A DNA stretch of 64,000 nt, taken from NCBI RefSeq assembly GCF_016123485.1, contig NZ_JADCKQ010000006.1, positions 1 through 64,000 on the forward strand, given 5' to 3'. A model generated the notes under the pieces. It had not been told where the DNA came from. It saw only the letters and a list, made by a program, of their open reading frames with translations, and searched no databases. A program made the position numbers and the translations under genes. Position 1 is the first letter of the stretch. Each line of letters begins with the position of its first letter. This document shows, one piece after another, positions 1-9,090 of the stretch. Origin of the DNA: Halocynthiibacter styelae (lineage in GTDB: Bacteria > Pseudomonadota > Alphaproteobacteria > Rhodobacterales > Rhodobacteraceae).

Positions 1-253
1 CCAAAGCCCCACACATCATCACACCGCAAATCACCCGAGTCACACCAGAATCCAAATCACCCCGCAAAGATTCCCCCGAAAAAACCTCCCGATTCACAAA
101 ATGAATCACCCGGTGAATCGCAAAAACCCTCAAATCAAATGAAAAACACCCAATAATACCCCAGAGTATGGAGGCATCCTCAGAATCCCCGGAATCAACC
201 CGAATCCAGATACACAAACCATGCACAATCTATGCACTCTTCAGGCATACAAA
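1..253. other. Non-coding edge region with repeated AATCACCC words
   Basis: I see no convincing gene here. The stretch is poorer in GC than the rest of the window and repeats the word AATCACCC three times (29-36, 55-62, 104-111); the last copy lies in an imperfect inverted repeat at 103-119. At 210-248 it holds an 11-bp-phased array, listed separately. Because the msrQ terminator lies immediately to the right, the most likely role is the promoter and untranslated leader of a minus-strand gene that starts to the left of the window. That is inference from layout only. Confidence 0.4.
210..248. promoter_or_regulatory. Four-copy 11-bp-phased ATGCAC-type array (first copy)
   Basis: Hexamers start at 210 (ATACAC), 221 (ATGCAC), 232 (ATGCAC) and 243 (AGGCAT), exactly 11 bp apart. 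The spacer after the 221 copy (aatct) is almost the same as in a second array at 50569-50607. Helically phased direct repeats are typical of sites bound by cooperating regulator dimers, as in OmpR/PhoB-type boxes. The factor is unknown. The array lies just beyond the msrQ terminator, so it probably serves a minus-strand gene left of the window. Confidence 0.55.
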
Positions 254-279
254 CAAAAAACGCGGCCAAAATGACCGCG
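254..279 (-). terminator. Rho-independent terminator of msrPQ
   Basis: Read on the minus strand, a CGCGG/CCGCG stem (261-279) is followed by six T (255-260). It lies 25 bp past the msrQ stop codon, so it should end the msrP-msrQ transcript. Confidence 0.8.
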
Positions 280-303
280 CTTCTTAAGAAAGGGTGAAAT
301 CGA

Positions 304-921
304 CTATCTGAAACGCCGTAAAAACAGCAAAACCAGAATCGCTCCCAACCAGAGAAGCGGTTCAATCTGCCAGCCTTTGACAATCATTATATAGTGCACT
401 GCCCCCAGCGGCACAGCGACATATGTCAACTTGTGAAGATTGCGCCAGGCCTGCGAGCCGAGTTTGCGCACAGACGCATTATTCGAAGTTAACGCGAGCG
501 GCAGAAGCGCAAGAAAGCTGAGCATGCCGATCGTGATATAAGGACGCTTAAGGATGTCATCCCAGATTTCACCCCAGCGCAACTGAATATCCAGAACCAG
601 CCAGACAGCCAGATGCGTCGCCACATAGAAGAAAGACAGCACACCAATCGCTCGGCGGTATTTGATCAGGTTCAGGCCCAGGAATTTGCGCGCAGGCGTA
701 ATCGCCAGACCGCCTACAAGAAAGTAGAGACCATAGAGGCCCAGCGCATGTTCAATCGCCTTCACAGGATCAACGCCCAGCTGACCGGTGAACAGCTGCA
801 CCACAAGCCAGACAAATGGCAGCACGCCAAGCAGGTAAACAGCCCAGACCGGCAGGCGGCGGGTGGCGCTGTTGAGGGGCATGAAAATCTGCTGCATATT
901 TGGGGCAAAAACCTGTTGCAT
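304..921 (-). CDS. msrQ: MsrQ, haem membrane subunit of periplasmic methionine sulfoxide reductase
   Basis: Inner-membrane b-haem protein that passes electrons from the quinone pool or a flavin reductase to MsrP. About six membrane helices span the protein, with ferric-reductase-like transmembrane character and conserved-type histidines in the helices (YVATHLAVW, NLHKLTYV, GAVHYIM). I place the start at the ATG at 921, which has AGGA eight bases upstream and gives 205 residues, close to family size. The open frame runs 17 codons further up, and later ATGs (MQQIF, MPLNS) are possible. It follows msrP by 70 bp and is surely co-transcribed with it. A terminator lies directly downstream. Confidence 0.9.
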   Translation of the reverse strand: MQQVFAPNMQQIFMPLNSATRRLPVWAVYLLGVLPFVWLVVQLFTGQLGVDPVKAIEHALGLYGLYFLVGGLAITPARKFLGLNLIKYRRAIGVLSFFYVATHLAVWLVLDIQLRWGEIWDDILKRPYITIGMLSFLALLPLALTSNNASVRKLGSQAWRNLHKLTYVAVPLGAVHYIMIVKGWQIEPLLWLGAILVLLFLRRFR

Positions 922-991
922 ATATATAGTGTCCTGCGGCGTGTTTTGCGGCCAGGATACATCCCCGGCCACAGATACTATTGTAAGTGGA

Positions 992-1906
992 TCAGAACTC
1001 TGCGCTCAGATCCATGTCAGCGTACATGTCGGCGACATATTCGCCATAGCCGTTAAACATCAGCGTATCCTGACGGCTGGCGAAGAAGCCACCGATTTTA
1101 CGTTCAGAAGCCTGGGACCAGCGGGGATGGCTGACCTCGGGGTTCACATTGGAATAGAAACCATATTCACGTGGGTTCTGCATATTCCAGGATGTTTCCG
1201 GCTGTGTGTCGGTCAGGGTAATGCGCACAATGGATTTGATAGATTTGAAACCATATTTCCACGGCACAACCAGACGCAGGGGCGCGCCGTTCTGATTTGG
1301 CAGGTCTTCACCATACAGGCCGGTCGCCATCAGGGTCAGGGGGTTCATCGCCTCATCCAGGCGCAGACCTTCGCGGTAGGGCCAGTCAAGGATCGGGCTG
1401 CGCTGACCATGCATTTCTTCCGGACGCACGAGTGTTTCAAAGGCCACGTATTTCGCAGAAGACTGCACACCGGCACGTTCCAGCAGCTGGCGCAGTTCAA
1501 ATCCGTTCCACGGGATAACCATGGACCAGGCTTCGACACAGCGGAAACGGTAGATGCGTTCTTCAATATCAACATTGGCCAGAATGTCCGCCAGATCATA
1601 ATCGCCAGGATTGTCCACCAGACCATCAATCTTCACCGTCCAGGGATCAGTTGTCAGCGCATGGGCGTATTGGGCAGGGTCACCTTTGCCGGTGCCGAAT
1701 TCATAGAAGTTATTGTAGCTTGTGATATCTTCGAGGCTGTTGACCTCATCAATCCCTTCAACCGCATATTGGCCTTTGGCATGCGCAGCCCCACCGATGC
1801 CGCCCAGCGCAAGCGCGCCAGCCGCACCTTTGATCAGCTGGCGACGATTCAGGAAATCCGCCTTAGGGGTAACATCGGACCATTTAAGATCAGGTTTGAA
1901 ACGCAT
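992..1906 (-). CDS. msrP: MsrP, periplasmic molybdopterin methionine sulfoxide reductase
   Basis: Catalytic subunit of the MsrPQ system, which reduces methionine sulfoxide in periplasmic proteins after oxidative (for example hypochlorite) damage. The 304-residue protein has a twin-arginine signal (RRQLIKG at 21-27, hydrophobic stretch to about 43), so it is exported folded with its cofactor. The sulfite-oxidase-like molybdopterin fold follows, and the expected molybdenum-ligand cysteine is C123 in YRFRCVEAW. The C-terminal [18 protein letters not shown] segment is typical of the family. The first gene of the pair; msrQ follows 70 bp downstream. The gene to its right (1980-3485) is on the same strand and could supply read-through. 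Confidence 0.95.
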   Translation of the reverse strand: MRFKPDLKWSDVTPKADFLNRRQLIKGAAGALALGGIGGAAHAKGQYAVEGIDEVNSLEDITSYNNFYEFGTGKGDPAQYAHALTTDPWTVKIDGLVDNPGDYDLADILANVDIEERIYRFRCVEAWSMVIPWNGFELRQLLERAGVQSSAKYVAFETLVRPEEMHGQRSPILDWPYREGLRLDEAMNPLTLMATGLYGEDLPNQNGAPLRLVVPWKYGFKSIKSIVRITLTDTQPETSWNMQNPREYGFYSNVNPEVSHPRWSQASERKIGGFFASRQDTLMFNGYGEYVADMYADMDLSAEF

Positions 1907-1979
1907 GTGTTTTGCTCCGTCAAATTGGGTGTTGCCCTATATGTAAGGCAGCACCCCTTAAGCGCCAAACAACGTTCAC

Positions 1980-3485
1980 TCACATTTGCGTTGGTTTTTT
2001 GTAACTTCCGAAGATTTCATCCATCGGGGTAGACCGCCCGTTACCCCCGACAATGCGCACATGTTTGCGGCGAATCTGACGGGGTTCACTGACGCCAACG
2101 GAATGGGCGATGGTTTCGACTTCTTTGATCATGCCTTTGGCGTAATCCGCGAATTTTTCATATTTCGCCTGCGGGACAAGGCCTTTCTGAAAGCGTTCAT
2201 CATGGGTGGTGATGCCGGTGGGGCAGGTGTTTTTGTTGCACTTCAGGGCCTGAATACAACCAAGTGAGAACATGAAACCACGCGCAGAGGTGACAAAATC
2301 TGCACCCGCCGCCAGCGCCCAGGCCACATCACCGGGATTGATCAGCTTGCCGGACGCAATCAGACGAATGCGGTCTTCCAGCTGTGCGGCACGCAGAAGG
2401 TTTGCGACCAACGGCAGGGCTTCGCGGATGGTCATGCCAACCAGATCCATCAGGGGCATGGGCGCGGCACCCGTGCCACCTTCGCCGCCATCAATGGTGA
2501 TAAAGTCCGGCGCGCTTTCTGGCCCACGGGCGTTGATTGCCTCAAGGAAATCTTTCATCGGCTCAAGTTCACCAATCACGGTTTTGATGCCAACGGGCTT
2601 TCCGGTGACTTCACGCACATGATGGATGAAGTCCAGCAGATCTTCCCAGCTGTCCACGCCTTCATGACGGTTGGGGGAAATAGAGGCTTTGCCTTCAGAG
2701 ATCCCACGGATCGCCGCGATTTCAGCCGTGACTTTTTCGCCGGGCAGAATGCCGCCCTTGCCGGGTTTTGCACCCTGGGCCAGTTTAATTTCGAACATGC
2801 GTACCTGTTCATGCCCGGCAACTTCACGCAGCTTGTCATCCGACAGATTGCCATCACAATCGCGCACGCCATATTTCGCGGTGCCGATCTGAAAGACGAT
2901 GTCGCAGCCGCCTTCCAGGTGATAAGGCGACAGACCGCCTTCGCCGGTGTTCATCCAGACGCCGGCTTTCTTTGCGCCACGGGACAGGGCCTGAACGGCG
3001 GGCTTGGACAGGGCACCAAAGCTCATGCCGGAAATGTTGTAGATAGACGGGGCAAGGAAAGGCGTCGGGCAATCGGCGCCAATCACCAGAGGTTCGGTCT
3101 TTGCCACCTGATCATCCAGCGGCGGGAAAGCGGCGTTCACAAAAACAGGGGTGCCGGGAACAGACAGGTTGCGGGTAGACCCGAAAGCGATGGTGTTGCT
3201 TTTACCACCGGCGGCACGAGACACCCAGTCTCGCTGCGCCCGGTTAAAGGGCAGTTCTTCCCGATCCATGGCAAAGAAATACTGACGGAAGAATTCACCA
3301 AGCTCGGTAAAGATATGCCGGAAGCGTCCGATCACCGGGTAGTTCCTGCGCACGGCATCGCCCGTTTGCGTACGGTCAATGATGAAAAGCACCACAGCAA
3401 ACGCCGCCGCCAGACCAATCACCACAACAAAAAGAAGCGCCATCAGTGAAAGCACCTGACCGGCCCACTGCATATAAATCATCAT
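1980..3485 (-). CDS. Membrane-anchored FMN-binding glutamate synthase family protein
   Basis: A stand-alone homologue of the FMN/Fe-S synthase domain of the glutamate synthase large subunit. Residues 8-37 form one N-terminal membrane helix, and the rest is a TIM barrel with the glycine-rich FMN regions (SGMSFGALS, TIDGGEGGTGAAP). The expected 3Fe-4S cysteines are present at C410, C416 and C421 (CIQALKC..TCPTGI). There is no glutaminase domain, so it cannot be a classical GOGAT alone. The physiological reaction of these short proteins is unknown; an amine- or glutamate-linked redox role is a guess. Two adjacent start codons precede Tyr; either fits. It diverges from the MttB-like gene across a 209-bp region that carries a LysR-type box. 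Confidence 0.85.
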   Translation of the reverse strand: MMIYMQWAGQVLSLMALLFVVVIGLAAAFAVVLFIIDRTQTGDAVRRNYPVIGRFRHIFTELGEFFRQYFFAMDREELPFNRAQRDWVSRAAGGKSNTIAFGSTRNLSVPGTPVFVNAAFPPLDDQVAKTEPLVIGADCPTPFLAPSIYNISGMSFGALSKPAVQALSRGAKKAGVWMNTGEGGLSPYHLEGGCDIVFQIGTAKYGVRDCDGNLSDDKLREVAGHEQVRMFEIKLAQGAKPGKGGILPGEKVTAEIAAIRGISEGKASISPNRHEGVDSWEDLLDFIHHVREVTGKPVGIKTVIGELEPMKDFLEAINARGPESAPDFITIDGGEGGTGAAPMPLMDLVGMTIREALPLVANLLRAAQLEDRIRLIASGKLINPGDVAWALAAGADFVTSARGFMFSLGCIQALKCNKNTCPTGITTHDERFQKGLVPQAKYEKFADYAKGMIKEVETIAHSVGVSEPRQIRRKHVRIVGGNGRSTPMDEIFGSYKKPTQM

Positions 3486-3559
3486 CGGTACATCATTCCC
3501 TATATGTTTGACCGGATACTGCCCGTCGCAGCAGATCAGGGCAAGGCCACAGCGCGTGG

Positions 3560-3596
3560 CTCACGCAATTGTCGGCATTCGTGAGCAACACTCACG
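3560..3596. promoter_or_regulatory. Probable LysR-type operator between divergent genes
   Basis: CGTGAG (3580-3585), five bases, then CTCACG (3591-3596) form a 17-bp palindrome whose core fits the T-N11-A LysR box. A further CTCACG half-site lies at 3560-3565. It sits about 100 bp upstream of the MttB-like gene and a similar distance from the divergent glutamate-synthase-like gene. The LysR protein at 6766-7662 is the natural candidate to bind it. Confidence 0.5.
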
Positions 3597-3694
3597 CAGC
3601 CATGACTCAAACTCACCTGACAGACGATAAACATAGTTTTGCCAACACAGGGGTTGCCGCCTAACCTGCCCGCAAGGCTCGTTAAGGAAATGAC

Positions 3695-5245
3695 ATGTCA
3701 GCAAGCACTTCACGGCGTCGCGGACGCGGCAAACGTATTGAAACTGCGGAAAACCCGGAAACTGAAAAGCCACCTGTCTGGCCCGGGGTGTCTGGCGGAC
3801 GTATGCAGCCGTTGACGCCGCATGAAATTGAACAGGTGAATGAAGCTGTTCTGTCACTGCTTGAAACCCTTGGTCTGTCACAGGCCACCCCATCCATGAT
3901 CGAAAAGGTCACGGCCGAGGGCGGCACATATACCGATGACAAACGCCTGCTGTTTCCCCGCGAGTTGGTTCTGAAGACCATCGCAGAAGCCCGCCGCGAC
4001 ATTGTTCTTTACGGGCAGGAAGAAGGCCGTGAGATTGATCTGTCCGGTGCCCGCGTTCACATGAGTTCCGGTGGCGGTGCCCCGGGGGTGTTTGATCTGG
4101 AAACCGGCGGTTATCGCGACGGCAATGTTCAGGATCTTTATGATGCGGCCCGGCTGTGTGACGCGATGGAAAACATCCACCATTTCAGTCGTTCTATTAT
4201 CGCGCGTGAAATAACGGACAATCTGGATCTGGATCTGAACACCGCCTATGCCTGCCTGTCCGGCACATCTAAGCATGTATCCATCAGCGTGACTGAACCT
4301 GAATTCGTCGAACATATCGCGCAGCTTTGTTATGATATCGCAGGCAGCGAAGAAGCCTTCCGCGCTCGCCCCTTCCTGACGGTGATGGTGTGCCATGTGG
4401 TTCCGCCGATGCGTTTCGCAGAAGAAGCGGTGGACACGCTGGAACTGGCGATCAAAGCAGGTTTCCCTGTGCAGCTTATCTCGGCCGGACAGGCCGGTGC
4501 CACAAGCCCCGCCACCATCGCGGGCTCTCTGACCCAGGCGGTTGCCGAAACTCTGGCGGGTCTGGTGTTCGCACGCCTGGTTGATCCGAATGTCGCCGCA
4601 ATCTTTGGCCCCAAACCTCTGGTCGCTGACCTGCGCACAGGGTCTATGTGCGGTGGCGGTGGCGAACAGGCGATCCTGATGGGGGCCGCCGCGCAGATGG
4701 GGCGTTATTACAACCTGCCCACCACATCCATTGCCGGGATCACCGATGCAAAAACCCATGACGCGCAATATGGGGCTGAGAAATGCCTGGCGGTATCCAT
4801 GGCGGCGCATGCGGGCAGCAACCTTGTCACCCAGGCCTGCGGCATGCAATCCAGCCTTCTGGGCGTGTCTCATGCGGCTTACGTTATTGATAATGACATG
4901 CTGGGAAATATCCTGCGCACCATTCGCGGCGTTGAAGTCACCGCAGAAAACATCGGGGCAGAGGTGATCGCAGAGGTGTGCAAAGGCGAAGGGCATTACC
5001 TTGGGCATATGCACACATTTTCACGGATGAAATCGGATTACTTCTATCCGCATCTCGGGGACCGGCGCACGCCTGCCGACTGGGAATCCGACGGATCCAA
5101 AGCAATAGGCGACACCGCCAAAGAGAAAACCAGAGAGTTGTTGAATTCCCATTTTCCCGGGCATATTTCTGACGAAACGGATCGTCGTATCCGGGAGAAA
5201 TTCAACATCCACCTGACACGACAGGGGATGGGACGCGGAGCCTGA
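3695..5245 (+). CDS. MttB-superfamily methyltransferase (non-pyrrolysine)
   Basis: Related to the trimethylamine methyltransferase MttB, but with no in-frame amber codon, so it belongs to the non-pyrrolysine branch. Characterised members of that branch move a methyl group from quaternary amines such as glycine betaine to a corrinoid protein. The protein has 516 residues, with a basic N-terminal tail and then a TIM barrel throughout. The start at 3695 has AAGGA seven bases upstream. No corrinoid protein or corrinoid-folate methyltransferase is encoded beside it, so its methyl acceptor is unknown. The aldehyde dehydrogenase follows after five bases and is clearly co-transcribed. A quaternary or N-methylated amine is the likely substrate; which one cannot be read from sequence. 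Confidence 0.85.
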   Translation: MSASTSRRRGRGKRIETAENPETEKPPVWPGVSGGRMQPLTPHEIEQVNEAVLSLLETLGLSQATPSMIEKVTAEGGTYTDDKRLLFPRELVLKTIAEARRDIVLYGQEEGREIDLSGARVHMSSGGGAPGVFDLETGGYRDGNVQDLYDAARLCDAMENIHHFSRSIIAREITDNLDLDLNTAYACLSGTSKHVSISVTEPEFVEHIAQLCYDIAGSEEAFRARPFLTVMVCHVVPPMRFAEEAVDTLELAIKAGFPVQLISAGQAGATSPATIAGSLTQAVAETLAGLVFARLVDPNVAAIFGPKPLVADLRTGSMCGGGGEQAILMGAAAQMGRYYNLPTTSIAGITDAKTHDAQYGAEKCLAVSMAAHAGSNLVTQACGMQSSLLGVSHAAYVIDNDMLGNILRTIRGVEVTAENIGAEVIAEVCKGEGHYLGHMHTFSRMKSDYFYPHLGDRRTPADWESDGSKAIGDTAKEKTRELLNSHFPGHISDETDRRIREKFNIHLTRQGMGRGA

Positions 5246-5250
5246 AGACG

Positions 5251-6708
5251 TTGAAATACAGCTACCCCACCGATACGGAACAATTTGATTTTCACCTTAT
5301 CGACGGGCAGCGTATCCGCCAGGCCGGGGTGAAATCTGAAATCCGTGACCCGGCAAACGGCCAGTTGGTGGCGCAGCTGCCTGTCGGGACGGCTGAGATT
5401 GTTTCTGATGCGGTGGCCTCTTCTGCGCAAGCGCTGAAGGGGAACTGGGGGCAGCTTGCGCCTTATGACCGGGCGCAGCTGATGTTCAGGCTGGCGGATC
5501 TGATTGATCAGAATGACGCAGAACTGGCCGCACTTGAAACCGTGAATGTCGGCAAACCTTACAGCCAGGCCCTGCGCGACGTGGGCCGGACCGCGAAATA
5601 TTTCCGCTTTTACGCAGGGGTCTGTGACAAGCTGAACGGAGAAACCGTCAGCCTTGGCCCGGATCAGACCGGCTGGGTTCAGCCGGAACCTGTGGGTGTC
5701 ACCGCACATATCCTGCCCTGGAACTATCCGATTTCCACCTTTGCCCGCGGTGCGGCCCCAGCGCTCGCCGCCGGCGCGACTGTTGTGGCCAAACCGGCAG
5801 AGGAAACCCCGATATCCGCGCTGGCGATTGCCGAGCTGGCCCTGAAAGCAGGCATCCCAGCGGGTGTTCTGAACGTGGTTTGTGGTGACGGAAGCACCGG
5901 CGCAGCGCTTGCCTCGCACCCGGATGTGGCACAGGTGACTTTCACCGGATCCACCGCCACCGGACGCAAAGTGATGCAGGCCGCGTCGAACCCAATCGCA
6001 GGCGTCACCCTGGAGCTTGGCGGGAAATCACCAGTTGTGGTGCTGGATGGGACCAATGTGGATGATGCGGTTGCCGGGCTTGCGCGCGGGATCTTTTTTA
6101 ACGCAGGGCAGATCTGCACCGCCGGATCACGCCTGATTGTCAGCCCGTCCCTGCACGATGAGGTGGTTGAGAAACTGTCTGCCTACGCACGCGGCATGTC
6201 GGTTGATCACGGATTGAATGATCCGGACCTTGGACCGTTGATTTCCCTGAAACATCGGGACCGCGTGTCTGGATTTGTGGAACGCGCCCGCGCTGACGGG
6301 TTGGAATGCGTGTTGGGCGGTCAGGAAATCATCCCTGAAACCTGCCCCAGTGGTGCGTTTTATGCGCCAACGATCTTTACCCATGTTCCGGTGGATGCCG
6401 AGATCGCCCAGGCCGAGGTCTTTGGTCCCGTCCTGACCACGCATATCGCGCATGACGCGGATGACGCCCTGCAGATCGCCAACGCCACGCGCTATGGTCT
6501 GGTCGCCGGGATTTACACGCCGGATATCACCCAGGCCATGCAGTTCGCCCGCAATGTCGAGGCTGGTCAGGTCTTTATCAATGGCTTTCTGAAAGGCGGC
6601 GACACCCTGCCTTTTGGCGGCGTGAAGGAAAGCGGGATTGGACGTGAAAAAGGCCTGGCGGCGATGGCCAGCTATACGGCGCAGAAATCTGTGGTCATCT
6701 CTCATTGA
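5251..6708 (+). CDS. NAD(P)-dependent aldehyde dehydrogenase (betaine-aldehyde-dehydrogenase-like)
   Basis: Oxidises an aldehyde to a carboxylic acid. All hallmark residues are present: N158 in PWNYP, E255 in LELGGKSP and the nucleophile C289 in FFNAGQICTAG. Its 485 residues match the family. The start appears to be a TTG at 5251, with GGAG ten bases upstream, overlapping the end region of the preceding operon partner; there is no ATG in a better place. The sequence resembles betaine/amino-aldehyde dehydrogenases, which fits a place next to an N-methyl-compound methyltransferase, but the substrate is inferred from context. The LysR gene starts 57 bp downstream on the same strand. Confidence 0.9.
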   Translation: MKYSYPTDTEQFDFHLIDGQRIRQAGVKSEIRDPANGQLVAQLPVGTAEIVSDAVASSAQALKGNWGQLAPYDRAQLMFRLADLIDQNDAELAALETVNVGKPYSQALRDVGRTAKYFRFYAGVCDKLNGETVSLGPDQTGWVQPEPVGVTAHILPWNYPISTFARGAAPALAAGATVVAKPAEETPISALAIAELALKAGIPAGVLNVVCGDGSTGAALASHPDVAQVTFTGSTATGRKVMQAASNPIAGVTLELGGKSPVVVLDGTNVDDAVAGLARGIFFNAGQICTAGSRLIVSPSLHDEVVEKLSAYARGMSVDHGLNDPDLGPLISLKHRDRVSGFVERARADGLECVLGGQEIIPETCPSGAFYAPTIFTHVPVDAEIAQAEVFGPVLTTHIAHDADDALQIANATRYGLVAGIYTPDITQAMQFARNVEAGQVFINGFLKGGDTLPFGGVKESGIGREKGLAAMASYTAQKSVVISH

Positions 6709-6765
6709 CCTGAACAGCGCATAAATTCCCTTGCCTTCGGGTAAGAAAAACTCATCTATACGCTT

Positions 6766-7662
6766 ATGCGCCGTAAGATCCCAAACCTGCACGCCCTGCG
6801 TGCCTTTGAAGCTGCCGCCCGTCTTGGCAGCTTCAAACTTGCCAGCCAGGAATTGCTGGTCACCCCCACCGCTGTCAGCCATCATATCCGACGACTGGAA
6901 GACAGCCTGGGCCTGCCTTTGTTCATTCGTGGCACGCGCAAGGTGGAACTGACCGAACGCGGCGAAACCCTGATGCAAACCTGCAGTCAGGCCTTTGATA
7001 TGATCCATAAAACAACGGCTGAGATCACAGAACAAGACGATCTGAGCGTGCTGACAATTGGTGTTGGTCCCTCATTCGCGTCGCGCTGGCTGACCCCGCG
7101 CCTGTCACAATTCTGGCTGGATTTTCCCAATGTTGAACTTCGCCTGACGCGGGTGGCCGCGGAAGACGAAATCGCACAAACTCAGGCCGATCTTTTCCTG
7201 ATGTGGGGGCCGCAGGACTGGCCCGATATGGATATTTATCCGATTCTTCCCGTTCATGCTGTTCCCGTGGCAAGCCCTGATCTTGTTGAAAAACTGGGCC
7301 TTCCACAGACGCCTGAAGACTTTCTTAACTATAATCTGCTGTTTCACAGGAACCACAGTGAATGGAACCTCTGGCTGAAATCCCTAGGCGCTAAAAAGCC
7401 GGTGATGGGTGGCGGCATCATTATGGATGATGAAAATGTTCTTCTGCGCAGTGCCGCAGAGGGCCAGGGTGCGGCTTTGTCCTGGGCCCCGCTGATTGAT
7501 GAGGAAATCAAAAACGGCCGCCTGATCGCCCTGTCTTCCCACCGTGCAGATCATATCCGCGGGTATTATCTGATCGTGAACCAGAATACCCCGGTCACGC
7601 CAAAGCTTCAGGATGTCATTGACTGGTTCCTGCAACAGGGCAACCCAAACCCAACAGGTTAA
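6766..7662 (+). CDS. LysR-family regulator (GcvA-like)
   Basis: A 298-residue LysR-type regulator. The N-terminal winged helix (residues 6-65, with FEAAARLGSFKLASQELLVTPTAVSHHIRRLE) is followed by a type 2 periplasmic-binding-like effector domain. The wording of the helix-turn-helix is closest to the GcvA group, which often controls amino-acid or amine catabolism. There is little Shine-Dalgarno sequence before the ATG. Its position inside the catabolic block and the LysR-type palindrome at 3580-3596 suggest it controls the MttB-like operon and perhaps the aminotransferase operon starting 120 bp downstream. Confidence 0.9.
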   Translation: MRRKIPNLHALRAFEAAARLGSFKLASQELLVTPTAVSHHIRRLEDSLGLPLFIRGTRKVELTERGETLMQTCSQAFDMIHKTTAEITEQDDLSVLTIGVGPSFASRWLTPRLSQFWLDFPNVELRLTRVAAEDEIAQTQADLFLMWGPQDWPDMDIYPILPVHAVPVASPDLVEKLGLPQTPEDFLNYNLLFHRNHSEWNLWLKSLGAKKPVMGGGIIMDDENVLLRSAAEGQGAALSWAPLIDEEIKNGRLIALSSHRADHIRGYYLIVNQNTPVTPKLQDVIDWFLQQGNPNPTG

Positions 7663-7782
7663 TTTGACTCATCTATCAGGTGCTTATTTCGCTGTTGTCG
7701 CATCCATCTGAATTCGCTGTAACGGATATCAACCTGCAGGCCTTTGCCTGCCAGGACGGATATGCAGCGAAGGTAGTCCAGG

Positions 7783-9090
7783 ATGTCAGAAAATCCGACA
7801 AATGCTTCCCTCTCGGCGTGGGCACATTCTGTGATGCCCGGCGGAGTCAGCCATGAACTGCGATTTCGCAAGCCCCATCCCATCTATATCGAACGCGCGC
7901 TTGGGGCTGAGAAATGGGATATCGAAGGACGCCGCTATATTGATTTCAAACTGGGCGCGGCCAGCCAGCTTCTGGGGAACAGCCACCCGGCGGTGATGGA
8001 AGCCGTCGCGCAACAGCTGACAAAAACACCCTATTCCGGCGATTGTCATGCACTGGAAATCACCTGGGCGGAATGGCTGCAAAAGCTGTTTCCTTCCGCC
8101 GATCTTGTGCGTTTCACCGGGTCCGGCACGGAAAGCACCATGCTGGCCCTGCGCCTGGGGCGGGCGTTTTCCGGCAAAGATAAAGTCCTGCGCATTGATG
8201 GGCATTTTCACGGCTGGCATGACATGCTGTTGAAAGGGTCCAAACCCGGTGCCAATACGCCCCCTTCCCTGGGCGTTTCCGCTGCGATCACCGATCTGAC
8301 AGTGGTTGCCCCACCAGCGATTGACGCGATCCGGGACTACCTGGAACAAGACCCGCAGATCGGCACAATCTTTGTCGAAGCTTCGGGCGCGAATTATGGT
8401 TCTGTGCCCTTGCCCGATGGTTTCCTGCAGCAGATCCGCGATCTGGCGACTGAAACCGGAAAGGTTCTGATCTTTGATGAGGTCATCACAGGCCTGCGCT
8501 GGTCCCCTGGCGGACGTCAGGCCCGCGATGGTGTGACACCGGATCTGACCACGCTTGCAAAAGTTGTCACAGGTGGCCTGCCCGGCGGCGCTGTTGTGGG
8601 GCGCGCTGACATCATGGCACTGCTGGATCCGGGAAAACCGATCGACGGCCTGGCCCCGCCTGTCAGCCACAAAGGCACGTTTAATGCAGCCCCTATGGTG
8701 GCTGCCGGGGCGATTGCCGCGATGGAACTTTTGTCCACCGGAGAACCCCAGAGACAGGCCGACGCCATGGCAGATCGCCTGCGCAACGGGATCAATGAAA
8801 AGATGGGCAAACATGGGGTGAAGGGCTTTGCTTATGGCGACAGTTCCACCTGCCATATGTTCTTTGGTGGCACGTCCATTGACGGAATGTCCGCCGCTGA
8901 AATCCGCACCCAGCCTGCGACGTTGGTATCAGGTTTGCGCAACGGATTGCTGGAGCGTGGTGTTGACCTGATGTCCTTCACATCCTGCGTGACATCCAGC
9001 GCGCATACGCCGGAGCTGATCGATGAAGCACTTGAGATATTTGACGAAACTTTCGCCGATCTGGCGCATCAGGGGATCCTGTCCACATGA
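7783..9090 (+). CDS. Class III aminotransferase (glutamate-1-semialdehyde aminomutase-like)
   Basis: A PLP enzyme of the HemL/class III group, 435 residues. The PLP lysine is K260 in TTLAKVVTGGLPGGA and the ring-nitrogen aspartate is D232 in FDEVITGLRW. It is unlikely to be the housekeeping HemL for haem synthesis, because it heads an operon of catabolic flavoproteins; it more likely transaminates an amine freed by demethylation. Its stop codon overlaps the start of the next gene (ATGA), showing translational coupling. The 120 bp upstream could hold its own promoter. The substrate is unknown. Confidence 0.85.
   Translation: MSENPTNASLSAWAHSVMPGGVSHELRFRKPHPIYIERALGAEKWDIEGRRYIDFKLGAASQLLGNSHPAVMEAVAQQLTKTPYSGDCHALEITWAEWLQKLFPSADLVRFTGSGTESTMLALRLGRAFSGKDKVLRIDGHFHGWHDMLLKGSKPGANTPPSLGVSAAITDLTVVAPPAIDAIRDYLEQDPQIGTIFVEASGANYGSVPLPDGFLQQIRDLATETGKVLIFDEVITGLRWSPGGRQARDGVTPDLTTLAKVVTGGLPGGAVVGRADIMALLDPGKPIDGLAPPVSHKGTFNAAPMVAAGAIAAMELLSTGEPQRQADAMADRLRNGINEKMGKHGVKGFAYGDSSTCHMFFGGTSIDGMSAAEIRTQPATLVSGLRNGLLERGVDLMSFTSCVTSSAHTPELIDEALEIFDETFADLAHQGILST

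Noticed and set aside
863-2032. 389-codon open frame antisense to msrP
   Set aside because: Opposite strand of a well-identified gene; composition of a shadow frame.
3878-5014. 378-codon open frame antisense to the MttB-like gene
   Set aside because: Shadow frame; the plus-strand protein is conserved throughout this stretch.
7783-9090. Housekeeping hemL
   Set aside because: The enzyme heads a catabolic operon with overlapping flavoprotein genes; haem synthesis context is absent.
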